Shown one piece after another: positions 1 to 9,000 of a stretch of DNA of 38,756 nucleotides. Made by a program: the position numbers and the translations under genes. Every line of letters starts with the position of its first letter. The stretch's first letter is position 1. The notes beneath the pieces were generated by a model that saw nothing but the letters and a program-made list of their open reading frames with translations, made no database searches and was not told the origin of the DNA. The DNA lies in assembly GCA_032718475.1 (NCBI GenBank), contig JAUCBJ010002475.1:1-38756 (forward strand), written 5' to 3'. Origin of the DNA: Nemertoderma westbladi (Eukaryota; Xenacoelomorpha; Nemertodermatida; Nemertodermatidae).

Positions 1-2
1 AC

Positions 3-257
3 TCGGCTGCGGAGAAACTGAGTAGCGCTGGATTTGCCGTTTTCAAGACGTTTGTATACAGAACTCACATTCATCTGTTATACAAAGACCCCGAATACCT
101 ACAGGTTATTCTGTCGTGGAAATACAGACAGTGGATCCACTTACTGAGACAGACGCACCCACTTCGTCTATACAACTGGAGGATGAACCAGTGTGCTTGG
201 AATCAGAAGCGATTCAGCCTACAACTTCCCGGAGCAGTGACAATGATTATGTCATAG
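3..257 (+). other. Second open frame overlapping the start of ORF3
   Basis: Frame 3 is open from the window edge to the TAG at 255-257. It overlaps the beginning of the ORF3 frame, which is one of the other + frames, by about 140 nt from the GTG at 116. It could be the 3' end of the preceding ORF of element C, or the true N-terminal part of ORF3 joined by frameshifting or split by a mutation. It has no motif I recognise. The arrangement bears directly on where ORF3 starts. Confidence 0.35.
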
Positions 258-1258
258 AGTGGTATCAAGGTCCACAGCGTCTCACAGCGTACGATTATCG
301 ACACGCCAACTACGTTTCTCGAAAACGTTGTCGATTATGCGCATCGAGAGACCACTTCACTCCTCTAGACTCGAGCGTACCTTGTTCCTATTTCCTCAAA
401 CAACCGATGATGGAAATATATTGTGCTTATTGCCGGCTTAATAACTCTCATATATTTGCCGTCTGCCCACAATTTATGACTCAATGTCACTACTGTCAAT
501 TTAAAGGACATGAAAGTTACAATTGTCCCTTTAATCGCGATTTAGAGAGCGTAGACGAGATGATCACCCTGCGATACATCCGAGCTTGGGAAGCGAACGC
601 CGATTTACATTGCGAATCCCGACATCGCTATTACCCTGGAAGAGCTTACGAGGGAGTTTACGCGTTCCATCCTTATCTATTCGCGTCGATTGAACAGAAA
701 ACACGCGTACCAAGTTACGAGTTAATGAAGCGTGTTAGTGAGTGTATTTCCACCAAGTTTGTCAGGAAATACCTTAGAAACGTTAACCCTAATGATATAA
801 CCACATATCACCTGATCAATTGTATCCGTCAGGACCCGGAGTATGGCGACATCTTTGTGAACTCGCATCCTGAACTACAGGAAATATCTCGGCGACCATA
901 TGAATATCGAACCCGAGAACGCGAGCTGGAGAGAACCATTAAACCGAGAAAGTTCCTCACTACTCACGGTCCACCCACCGCTAGTGTCCAGACGACCCGT
1001 CAAGGACCCGTAGGAGCTGCTGTCCTGAGATGCGCTCTAAAGGCCGTTAGACCTCACTCCACTGAGGTTGATATTAATCAACCTGGTACTTCGACCGGCG
1101 GGTATACCGATCGTAACCCTGCACCTTCTGATGCAATTATATTGCACCCTTCGCCTAGGAGCTACAGCCCTCCTCGTAAAGTGGCTCGCCCCAAAGAGAA
1201 AATGACTCTTGCTAGCTTTAAAAAACTGCGTAAACGCCGTCCGCGCAAGAAAGACTAA
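26..1258 (+). CDS. ORF3 of element C: triple zinc-knuckle protein with basic C-terminus
   Basis: The frame is open from base 26 to the TAA at 1256-1258. Numbering residues from the GTG at 116 gives 380 aa; the first in-frame ATG is only at 407, so the true start is unresolved (frameshift, splicing or non-AUG start). Three Cys/His clusters are visible: C72-C75-H80-C90 (irregular), C103-C106-H112-C117 (CX2CX5HX4C) and C124-C127-H132-C137 (canonical CX2CX4HX4C knuckle). The last ~26 residues are Lys/Arg-rich, like a nuclear-localisation or nucleic-acid-binding tail. No signal peptide or membrane segment is seen, so it is not an envelope protein, although it sits where env would be, next to the 3' LTR. 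A related but broken tail occurs in element A at 3133-3300. Nucleic-acid binding is inferred from the knuckles; the role in the element is unknown. Confidence 0.7.
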   Translation, partial: RWICRFQDVCIQNSHSSVIQRPRIPTGYSVVEIQTVDPLTETDAPTSSIQLEDEPVCLESEAIQPTTSRSSDNDYVIEWYQGPQRLTAYDYRHANYVSRKRCRLCASRDHFTPLDSSVPCSYFLKQPMMEIYCAYCRLNNSHIFAVCPQFMTQCHYCQFKGHESYNCPFNRDLESVDEMITLRYIRAWEANADLHCESRHRYYPGRAYEGVYAFHPYLFASIEQKTRVPSYELMKRVSECISTKFVRKYLRNVNPNDITTYHLINCIRQDPEYGDIFVNSHPELQEISRRPYEYRTRERELERTIKPRKFLTTHGPPTASVQTTRQGPVGAAVLRCALKAVRPHSTEVDINQPGTSTGGYTDRNPAPSDAIILHPSPRSYSPPRKVARPKEKMTLASFKKLRKRRPRKKD

Positions 1259-1325
1259 CTGTTTAGAGTATTTTTATATTTTAGAAACTGTGATTTTGTA
1301 TATTTTATAGACTTAAATCCCATTT

Positions 1326-1336
1326 TCTGGGAGCGG
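1326..1336 (+). promoter_or_regulatory. Polypurine tract of element C
   Basis: GGGAGCGG directly abuts the TGT of the 3' LTR at 1337. The same tract abuts the 3' LTR of element A on the other strand (3055-3062). Its position and conservation fit the plus-strand DNA primer of an LTR retrotransposon. Confidence 0.6.
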
Positions 1337-1784
1337 TGTAAAAGCTTTTGTGGGATAACTGATTCGTTTGCCTTGTTGGCCAGTTCCCCCCCGGTCGCTA
1401 GAATACTCTAAAGGGGATCTATAGCTAAAATAGTGCAAGCTACCAGCTTATTGGCTGATTTGCTGTACGCAGGTATCTGGGCTCTGTTTAATCGGCCAAC
1501 CAGCCTAGGAAGGTTGCGTCATAGCCTTGTTTTTGTATCTCCCAATAGAATTTGAGTTAGCCTTGATTTTGACCTATCACAGAGCTACTGAACTGAAATT
1601 TTCCTATCTCACTGCTCTTTCTCTGTGTTGAACGGGAGCTTCGTGGAATAAGGGTAGTTGGTATCCTCGTATAGAGTAGTAGTCACGAGTTTTTCAAAGC
1701 CACGAAAGAACGGCTTTGTAGTGTTTTGTGCTTTCTGCTTTTTAGCTCAACACTAGTAGGTTTAATTATAAGGACATATATCCT

Positions 1785-1858
1785 TTAACTGCAATTTCGT
1801 AATAACTGCAATTTCGTAATAACTGCAATTTCGTAATAACTGCAATTTCGTAATAACT
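1785..1858 (+). repeat. 17-bp tandem repeat in the LTR of C
   Basis: About four head-to-tail copies of TAACTGCAATTTCGTAA lie just after the conserved AAGGACATATATCC segment. The LTRs of A and B carry different short repetitive sequences at the equivalent place (around 14130-14175 and 22740-22800). This marks a site of repeated turnover between U3 and the downstream LTR. Confidence 0.9.
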
Positions 1859-2080
1859 GCTGACACACGGCACACACGGCTTTTAATAACTGCCGTATAA
1901 CTGCTGAAACTGCTAAAATTACCTGCTCAATCGATACTGTATACTGCTATTTGTTGTCGGTTATTCATTATATTTGTTGATGAATTATTATATTGGAATA
2001 ACGAGAAATAACCCCGAAAACCCAATATTCTTGATATACCGAAGGTAAGAGAGAAAGGTTACCAATAACGATTGTGACTT

Positions 2081-2275
2081 ATGTTAAAGTGGTTTGAAGT
2101 GAATCTAATGTTATTTGATAGACCCTACATGAGTCAGTCTGTGTTCCTTTTATATGTGACTAAAATCAGTGAAGATTGGCAGATTAGTGTGCAGTATTGT
2201 GCAGCATTGTGTATGAGTGAGTCTGTTAAAGAAGCAATTCCTAAAGAATGCGCCATATATGTGAATTATAATTAA
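2081..2275 (+). other. 64-codon ORF inside the LTR of C (coding status doubtful)
   Basis: An ATG-initiated ORF in the LTR stays open at the same place in A (13759-13953, - strand). It is also open in B (22399-22602, - strand), where the ATG has changed to ACA and one in-frame codon insertion is present. Between C and A I count about 3 synonymous and 8-9 replacement differences. This gives no sign of purifying selection on the peptide, so it may be open simply because the LTRs share descent. Listed because the frame survives in three diverged copies. Confidence 0.25.
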
Positions 2276-2607
2276 GCCATATCGTTGTGAGTAGTTTAAG
2301 TCATAACTCTGTTTATATAAATAAAGCGCCACGTCCTAAAGGAACTGTTAATATTCCCTAAGGTGAATAATATTGTCAGAGATTATATAATACTGTCAGT
2401 CGAATAATACATTAGGCTTACATAGCAATAAAATTAAACCGTCGAACCCAATCTCCCGGGAATATCCAGCGGGTGAATGATCGCGCACAGATTGGTTTCG
2501 ACTAGTGTAGTGAATCAAATACTTGTCATAGGCTAAAAAGCGATTTAATATCTAGAAGACATCTTAATTTGGCGGATTAAACTGCCAAAGGTCTGAAAGC
2601 GCGAACA

Positions 2608-3054
2608 GATATATGTCCTTATAATTAAGCCTACTAGTGTAGGACTAAAACTGAAAACACGGAGGTGCCAAAAGCCGGTTCTTAGGCTCTGGGCAAAAAC
2701 ATAACACTGAACTACTGAGTTTCTGTATACACCTCCAACACAGAGACAACAAACGCTCTGATTGGTCAACCTAAACAACGAGAGAACAAAGAAACAAAGA
2801 AACGTCGACGTGGCAATATCAGCTGCTAGCCGTCGTCATGGTAGCGACACTGTTTTCAAAAGTATCCAGCTATTGCGTCACGAGATTGTGGATTATGTCC
2901 TCTAAAGTACAAATACAGTACAAATACATAAGAAATGACTTTTATGTCCTCTAAAACACCAGTACAGCAAGGACACGGCCTTTTTATGCCTGGCAAACCA
3001 ACTACAGAGTACTTTAAGGGAAAATAACCGGCTAATTACGCAAAAGCTTTTACA
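2608..3054 (-). repeat. 3' LTR of element A, beginning (rest displaced by C)
   Basis: The TGTAAAAGCTTTTGCG terminus (reverse complement ends at 3054) is preceded by the polypurine tract. Sequence up to 2608 matches the 5' LTR of A at 14184-14634. The only difference I see is a 4-bp length change near 2693, where ACACTGAA stands against ACTGAACATGAA. The remainder of this LTR should lie left of the window beyond the 5' end of C. Confidence 0.88.
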
Positions 3055-3062
3055 CCGCTCCC
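3055..3062 (-). promoter_or_regulatory. Polypurine tract of element A
   Basis: On the - strand GGGAGCGG immediately precedes the TGT of the 3' LTR, as in element C. Confidence 0.6.
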
Positions 3063-3132
3063 AGAAAATGGGATTTAAGTCTATAAAATATAACAAATCA
3101 CAGTTTCTAAAATATAAAGATACTCTAAACAG

Positions 3133-3300
3133 TTAGTCTTTCTTACGCAGACGGCGTTTACGCAGTTTTTTGAGGCTAGCAAGAGTCTTTTTCTCTTTGG
3201 GGGGAGCCACTTTACTAGGAGGGCCATAACTCCTGGGTGAAGGGTGCAATATGATTGCATCAGAAGGTGTAGGATTGTGGTCGAGGTATCTGCCGTTTCG
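3133..3300 (-). pseudogene. ORF3 C-terminal remnant in element A
   Basis: Reading the - strand, about 55 codons ending in TAA at 3135-3133 closely match the C-terminal end of ORF3 of element C: the PSDAIILHPSPRS stretch and the Lys/Arg-rich tail. Upstream of about 3300 the similarity is lost and the frame meets a stop near 3345. The zinc knuckles are absent. This shows that ORF3 was part of the common ancestor of A and C, and that A has lost it. Confidence 0.75.
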
Positions 3301-4112
3301 ATATGCTTCTCCTCGAGCTGATTTTCCTCCGCTCGTAGCTGGATATGTTCATCCAAAAACTCTCGCAGAGAATAGGATCGTCCAAGTTCGATAACTTCTT
3401 AGAGATTCTGGATTTCCCAATCGAATTGAGATAAGGCCAATTCGTTTATCGATTGGACTTACTGTTATAACTTACGTTTATCTGAACAAACGCAGGTTTC
3501 CTTTTTGATCTTTATAGAATAGCGTTTAACTCGTTTCGTACAACGCTCTCCTTCACCTTGATGAGGGGTTGTATTGCGTTAAACGGGGACGACCATACGG
3601 TTGGATAGTGATATTAGGTGTCCGCGTCACAATCCGGCTAGGTAAGATGGGCGGCTAGCTAGAAATCACTGTCGGAGTGTTACCGATTAATTGTTAGGGT
3701 AGCACTAGATCTTTGAACAGTGAATACAGTCCGCGAGGATCCGCGACACCACCAGGATCGCAGGTCTGAGGTCCAACTAAGGAATGAGGAGGTTTGACCG
3801 AGTATTCCGGGACTCTGATCGTAGGTTTACTCCAGGATCGTTCGAGCCGAGTGAGCATAGGTGATACGTCAACAAGTTTCGGTTTCCGTGGATGTTTATG
3901 TCTTTCCGTTTATTAGTTGGGTCTAGGGCATTTATCGTAATAATACCAAAGACGCACGTCTGGTAAGGTAAACGCGGGTGATATTTATTTGTTGTTACAA
4001 TGCTTCTATCAAGAATTCCAAATATACGTTGGAGTTACCGCGTCCATTTGTTTCTTTAGTGTCTTTTCTTTCGAGTCGATTTCGAATAGAATTTTCGCAT
4101 TCGAATTTCTGT

Positions 4113-4496
4113 TTATGGTTCCGACTCCGCTGGGCAGGATATATAGTCGACATAGTCCGTATTGTGTAAATCGATAGGATGACCAGTAGTTAAGAAGCCC
4201 ATATACGTACCATTACGCTGCGTATATCGAGCAGCGAATTTTCTATAGTCCAACTCACGCGTGAGCTGCTCTTGGGACATTGGCGGTTCGATATAACGAC
4301 CATCGTCCTCCGCAGCAGTTGGACTAACGTCGCCGCGTATTAAGCTATCAACAAACGCTTGTAAAAGTAGAGTATATCGCTCCCCGATACCAAGACCATC
4401 TTCTATCAACTCCGTCATATCTGCTATATATGAGTTTATCCATATTATAATGAGTTTATATTTAGGCGAGCGGGCGTCGCTGCCTACCCCAATCAA
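4113..4496 (-). CDS. Hypothetical ORF in element A, 127 codons
   Basis: This is the longest frame in the non-coding part of A (ATG at 4496, TAA at 4115-4113); a second ATG is at residue 27. It encodes an acidic, soluble-looking protein of mixed composition with no Cys/His cluster or membrane segment. I do not recognise it. Its position between the pol remnant and the ORF3 tail, on the same strand, would suit an accessory ORF or the N-terminal part of a once larger ORF3, but nothing here confirms that it is translated. Confidence 0.3.
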   Translation of the reverse strand: MIGVGSDARSPKYKLIIIWINSYIADMTELIEDGLGIGERYTLLLQAFVDSLIRGDVSPTAAEDDGRYIEPPMSQEQLTRELDYRKFAARYTQRNGTYMGFLTTGHPIDLHNTDYVDYISCPAESEP

Positions 4497-5249
4497 CCCC
4501 CGGACAGTACGAGATCCTCAGCGCCGATGTGTCGTCGCCGCTGTACTTTCGCCAACGACGTAGCCGCACAACGACAACGACAACCGGCACAAGTCACTCG
4601 ACTGTCCGTCCCAAAGGCTTAGATGTACTTCAGGTTTTCCTTGGAGAGTTAGGTTACTTTTACGATTGCGACTAGCTACTGTAAACACACTTTAGCAGTA
4701 ACATTCACCTATAAACTCACAAATACCACACAACTGGTCACAACTACGCACATTCGGGCCATTTGTCCGTTAGTCAATGCCTTCCAGAATGTCACTGTAT
4801 TATTATGTATCCTTGGATACTAGTAGTGCGCTATTTATTCCCTATGCTATTCAATGGGACAAGCTTTCTATTGTTCTTTTAACTCAATTCTAATTCTAGC
4901 GTGGTTGTTGCTATGGTGACATTATGCAAAGCTAGCGGTAGAATTAGGGTAATTCCAATGCATACAGATCTGGGATGTTATTTAATAGTATTCTTTAATA
5001 GTCAATGTTCTGTTTTATACATGACTTTATGAATTTTATCGGCTATTGACTATGTTTGGGAGACTTTCGCACACTCATACGCATAATAAGATAAATCTCC
5101 GCTCCCTTGATCTATTAATTAATGGAATTTTGGGAATGTTATAAATTGCGTAAAAATGGCAATTTATTAAATTCATTAAGAGACATGAATTTAAATTTAT
5201 TCCCTGAAATTTTATTATTTGATAATTAAATTGACATATTTTGATTCTA

Positions 5250-5520
5250 GAACATGTCTGGGGACACAAGATCCTTAATTCTATGACAATTGTCTTTTTA
5301 AGGATATCGGTAAATGCTACGATATCTTAATTGACTAGAATTGTTGAAGGATCTGAATTTTACAGATTTTGACTTATTAGATTTGCAAATATTAAATAAT
5401 TAATATTTGAGATGGGCACCGATTTATTCCAGAACTTGTCTGGGGACGTTAACCACTGATTCTAGAATTTGTCTTTCAAGTATATCGGTGGGTGCCGCGA
5501 TATCTTAATCGACTAGAATT
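5250..5520. repeat. Diverged direct duplication, ~182-bp period
   Basis: Two related blocks share GTCTGGGGAC (5256-5265 and 5438-5447), followed by a TATCGGT segment and then a GATATCTTAAT-GACTAGAATT segment. They are clearly alike but differ by many substitutions, so the duplication is older than the insertion of A. Confidence 0.7.
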
Positions 5521-6066
5521 ACAGATGGTCAAAGGGTTTAACAGATTTATTTTGCGTTATACGCTACTGTTAAAGGGACATCACGCTACTATATGTATTA
5601 TTTAATATACGGTATGAGAGCAATATCGCACGAAGCAATGTCAGTGTGAAGAGGCAAGTCGTTTCCAAGGTCTACCCAGAGCTTGGTTTAGCCGAGACAC
5701 GAGGATCTGAACTTTGCATTCCTAATACTCTGCCTACCAATAATACTTGAATATAGTAGTGGCTTTATTGTACTTTAATAAGTACGGACATTTCATCTTA
5801 CTGTAGTTACGTATTTGTAATGTAATACGGACAGTAAGGAAGAAGGAAAAGAATTATTTCTTGCCGTCGCACTAAATATAATATATACGTAATTACGTAC
5901 GCAATAAACACGAATATATTGCACTATTCTACTAAATAATCGCTAAATAAGATTCTACTAAATTAAATAAAACGATTATAATAAAATTACGTAGTAATAC
6001 ATACATAAATATAAAAATAATAAAATAATATAAAATAATAGAGTCACACACCCACTCCATATGTTT

Positions 6067-9000
6067 TTACGTTATGGAGTCCCTAGATGTTTGAAGGATT
6101 AGGGAGGTGGTCGTGGGAAGAGAATCTTGCCTTCCACAGTTTCCGGAGAGTCCTCCATTCCCTTCCGGTAAACACAAACGACCAGCTGGGCGATTGAGTC
6201 GCTGCATCCCGAATACAATTCCAGGTTTCCTCTTCGTCCTGGAATAGTGACGATAGAAACATCGCTCTAAGTACACGACGGCCTTACAAAGCCGATTCCA
6301 GGAGCTATAGTGGTCCGTCGCTCCCTGCAGGAGAGGTGAGAGTCCCTGCGAGACGTCTGATGTTCCAGAGCTCCAATCGCTCTCTCTGATCTTCATGAAG
6401 GATCCACTTGCGGTGGGGAGGTCCAGATCCACGGCGTCGTCCCTGGCAATATGTAATACCGACAGATCTATCCCGGGTTCAAATAACTCCGCTCCACCCG
6501 TCCGGGTTTTAGGTTTAACTTTCTCCGCTCCCTTGGCTGGTCTAATCTCAGTCAGAGTAAGATGGGGAGGCCATTCATCCTCCTTACTCAGGAAGTCGGG
6601 TTCACCTAACCGGTCTGTAGTATCTGTCAGTTCTTGAGGAGTTGCTCCTCTGGAAGCGATGTCAGTTATATTCATCGTCTTGGGGCAATATCTCCATTGG
6701 TCTACATTGGAGTTAAGATTGTCATTATCTGAGGAGTGTGGTGTTCCCTCAGTTGGGTCGTCTCCCTCACTAGTATCGTCTTCCCATTCACTCACCTGGC
6801 AGACGCGATCTTGAAGCAGTCTTTCTCTGAGCGTTCTACGGGAAGGTCCAGTAAGGTACCAACCTACTCTAGTTCTTACCGCATAGGTCTGAAGTGGTTG
6901 CGGTTGAGTAGGTCGTTTCTCTAATGTCTCCAGCGCCTCATGCGCGTTTTGACCGATTAATATTTGTACTCCAGGATAATCGGTGTCGAATCTAGGGATG
7001 TTAAGTTGTTGGGCATGATCATCTTCGTCCCAATTATAAGGTTCCACTTGGGTGGTAGCGAAGTTCTTTATTGCCACCATTTTTACTGACCTTATACTGT
7101 ATTCTCCTAGTTTATCCTGTGGAGTGGACAACTCACCTATATAATAGTCGGCAGCTACAGTAGAATTCCAAACCTGCATGATCCCTGACAAGTTTAGCTT
7201 GGTTCGGAACTTGGGTTGTCCAGCAAAGATGACTTCGGCTAGTTCTTTATCGATGAATGTTCCTGTGCTACCGGAGTCCAGGAGAGCGTTCACTATATAG
7301 CTCTTCTGAGGTCCGTGGACCCGTAACTGGACTACAGGAAATTCTCGGATTCCTATATTGGAAGTTGGCGCTTTCCAAGATGGTTGTTGATCTGAAGTAG
7401 TTAGGGTGAGGTCGCTGTCTGTGTCTTTCTCATACATGAGTGCTCGATACACTGCGGTGGTGTTTATTAAGTAACAGGATTCGTTTTCGTCGGAGAACTC
7501 GTCCGTATAGAATCCTTCCATCTCAGATTGATCAGTGTCGTTCACATCACTGAATTGGACATGTAGTTCGGACTCACTTACCTGACTCGGGCTGTTTCGT
7601 TCGAATTCCGTGTGCAACAAGATATGATGTTTTGCGCCGCACTTTGCACACCTTGCGTCGGAGTAACAGGTTCGCCGTTGGTGTCCTCGTCTGAGGCAAT
7701 TATAACACAACCGCTTATCCCACATGACTTCACGTCTATCCTTTAGTGATTTCCTCAGGAATTTATCACACGCATTTAAACGGTGGGTCCCGTCGCACAG
7801 CGCACATTTCGGTTTGATGTTACTTACCTTATTTTGAGTCACATTGTGTACACTTGCCTTTTCTTCGGGCTTTCTCACCTGAATTCTTTTAGGAGACGTA
7901 GGAAGGGTTTTTTGTACCGGTTCCCTTCTGTCATTGGGTCGAGACTCGGATTTACTTACCTGATCTTTAGGCATTTTATTGACATAATAAGATCTGTCAG
8001 TGTCTTTCCCGCTGTCCTCTCCTTGAGAAGTTTGGCTTTCACCGTCGTCGGTATAACATACTGGTGTTACCCTTCTCCTAGAAACGGGTTTCTCACTTAC
8101 CTTACTTTCCGCTGTCTTCTCTCTGGACTGCTTTATGAGCTGTAATTTCACCTCGCTATCCAAGAATGACATGAGATCAGCCATGGTAGGGCCTCGTTGT
8201 TGTTGTTCCATCATATATAACACCTTCTTGTCCCAGCGTGTACCTACTCCACCCTTGGGCAAAGTAGATGCTAAGGCTCCTACAACCATAGAATTCTGGT
8301 ATTCATGAGACTTACCTAACCAATCTAGTTGTCTACAGATCTCCTGAATCTCATCGGAAAACTCTATAATCCCGCTGCTAAGAAACTTTCGGGGCGCCAT
8401 TAATTTCGCATATAAATACCTAGCTATGTTAGTCCTATTACCATACCTGATGTTTAGTGTATCCCAAACTTGTCTTAATCCATCTGGATGTCCAATAAAT
8501 TTTAACGCCATTGACTTGGGAGATCCTTCCAAGCACTCAATGAGGTATCTAAGTTTTTCTCCATTAGATAGTACAGAGTTCTGTATGTTATCTTTGTAAT
8601 ATTCATTAAAAGGTAACCATTTCATCTCATCTCCATTGAATTTGACTATCTCTCCCACCTTCACCGCTTGACGGGCTTCGGTTCTAGCCATTTGACGCGT
8701 AAAACTTTCTTGGGCCATCGTGTTATTTAATATCGAGTTATCGGTATATAAATTTCTCGGATTATGATCAAGTCTATAGGGAATGTCATTATCAACAGGT
8801 CTATAATTACCCTTAATAGGGTTCACTATAGGAGTTTCTACTTCGCTAGCAGTATAGATGCGTGTAGGCTCCACACCTTGCGCATGAGATATTTCAGACC
8901 TAACAGGTTGACACATTGTTACAGGGGGTGGTGGTATACCCTTTTGTAAATTTACTAATTTATCGCGTTCTAGCGCGATATTTTGCTGCACTTCTTGCAA

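Larger units (their letters stand above)
1..2607 (+). mobile_element. Element C: BEL/Pao-type LTR retrotransposon, 3' part
   Basis: This is the 3' end of an LTR retrotransposon whose 5' part lies left of the window. Visible parts, in order, are an ORF for a zinc-knuckle protein (ORF3), a short spacer, a purine-rich tract and a complete 3' LTR. The LTR ends exactly in ...GCGCGAACA at 2607. From 2608 the sequence is the interior of another LTR in the opposite orientation, starting GATATATGTCC, which also occurs uninterrupted at 14184. C therefore inserted into the 3' LTR of element A, with GATAT (2608-2612) as the likely right-hand target duplication. Assignment to BEL/Pao rests on LTR and ORF3-tail similarity to A and B, because no pol of C is in view. 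Confidence 0.85.
1337..2607 (+). repeat. 3' LTR of element C
   Basis: This 1271-bp LTR runs from TGTAAAAGCTTTTG to GCGCGAACA (TG...CA). The palindrome AAAAGCTTTT at the tip is shared by all LTRs in the window. The first ~450 bp (probable U3) resembles the LTR of element B, for instance around the inverted CCAAT box near 1447-1470. The part after about 1750 is close to the LTR of A. Four tandem copies of a 17-mer lie at about 1787-1856. A TATA-like stretch overlapping an AATAAA signal is at 2315-2325. A small ORF (2081-2275) is described separately. Confidence 0.88.
3301..6066 (-). other. Internal region of element A without a convincing gene
   Basis: This is 2.8 kb between the broken ORF3 tail and the gag-protease stop codon. 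Integrase and the rest of pol would be expected here, but no integrase motif was recognised in any frame. It contains one 127-codon ORF (4113-4496), a diverged direct repeat (5250-5345 and 5432-5520) and very AT-rich sequence from about 5740 to 6050. The origin is unclear: element-specific non-coding DNA, decayed pol, or captured sequence. Confidence 0.6.

Noticed and set aside
26-1258. Envelope glycoprotein by position
   Set aside because: No signal peptide, transmembrane segment or glycosylation-rich ectodomain; zinc knuckles and a basic tail instead.
1785-1858. CRISPR-like array
   Set aside because: The 17-mer copies are directly adjacent without unique spacers, in an animal retrotransposon LTR.
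2150-2332. 60-codon ORF antisense to the LTR small ORF, also open in A (13702-13884)
   Set aside because: It mirrors the sense ORF in shared LTR sequence; there is no independent evidence.
3081-3356. 91-codon ORF on the - strand at the end of element A
   Set aside because: It overlaps the ORF3-tail remnant in a different frame; the frame matching ORF3 of C is the meaningful one.
1-3356. One large inverted-repeat element centred near 2610
   Set aside because: The two sides share ORF3 tails and LTR starts, but their U3 regions differ and the junction is an exact LTR end. Two elements in opposite orientation explain it.
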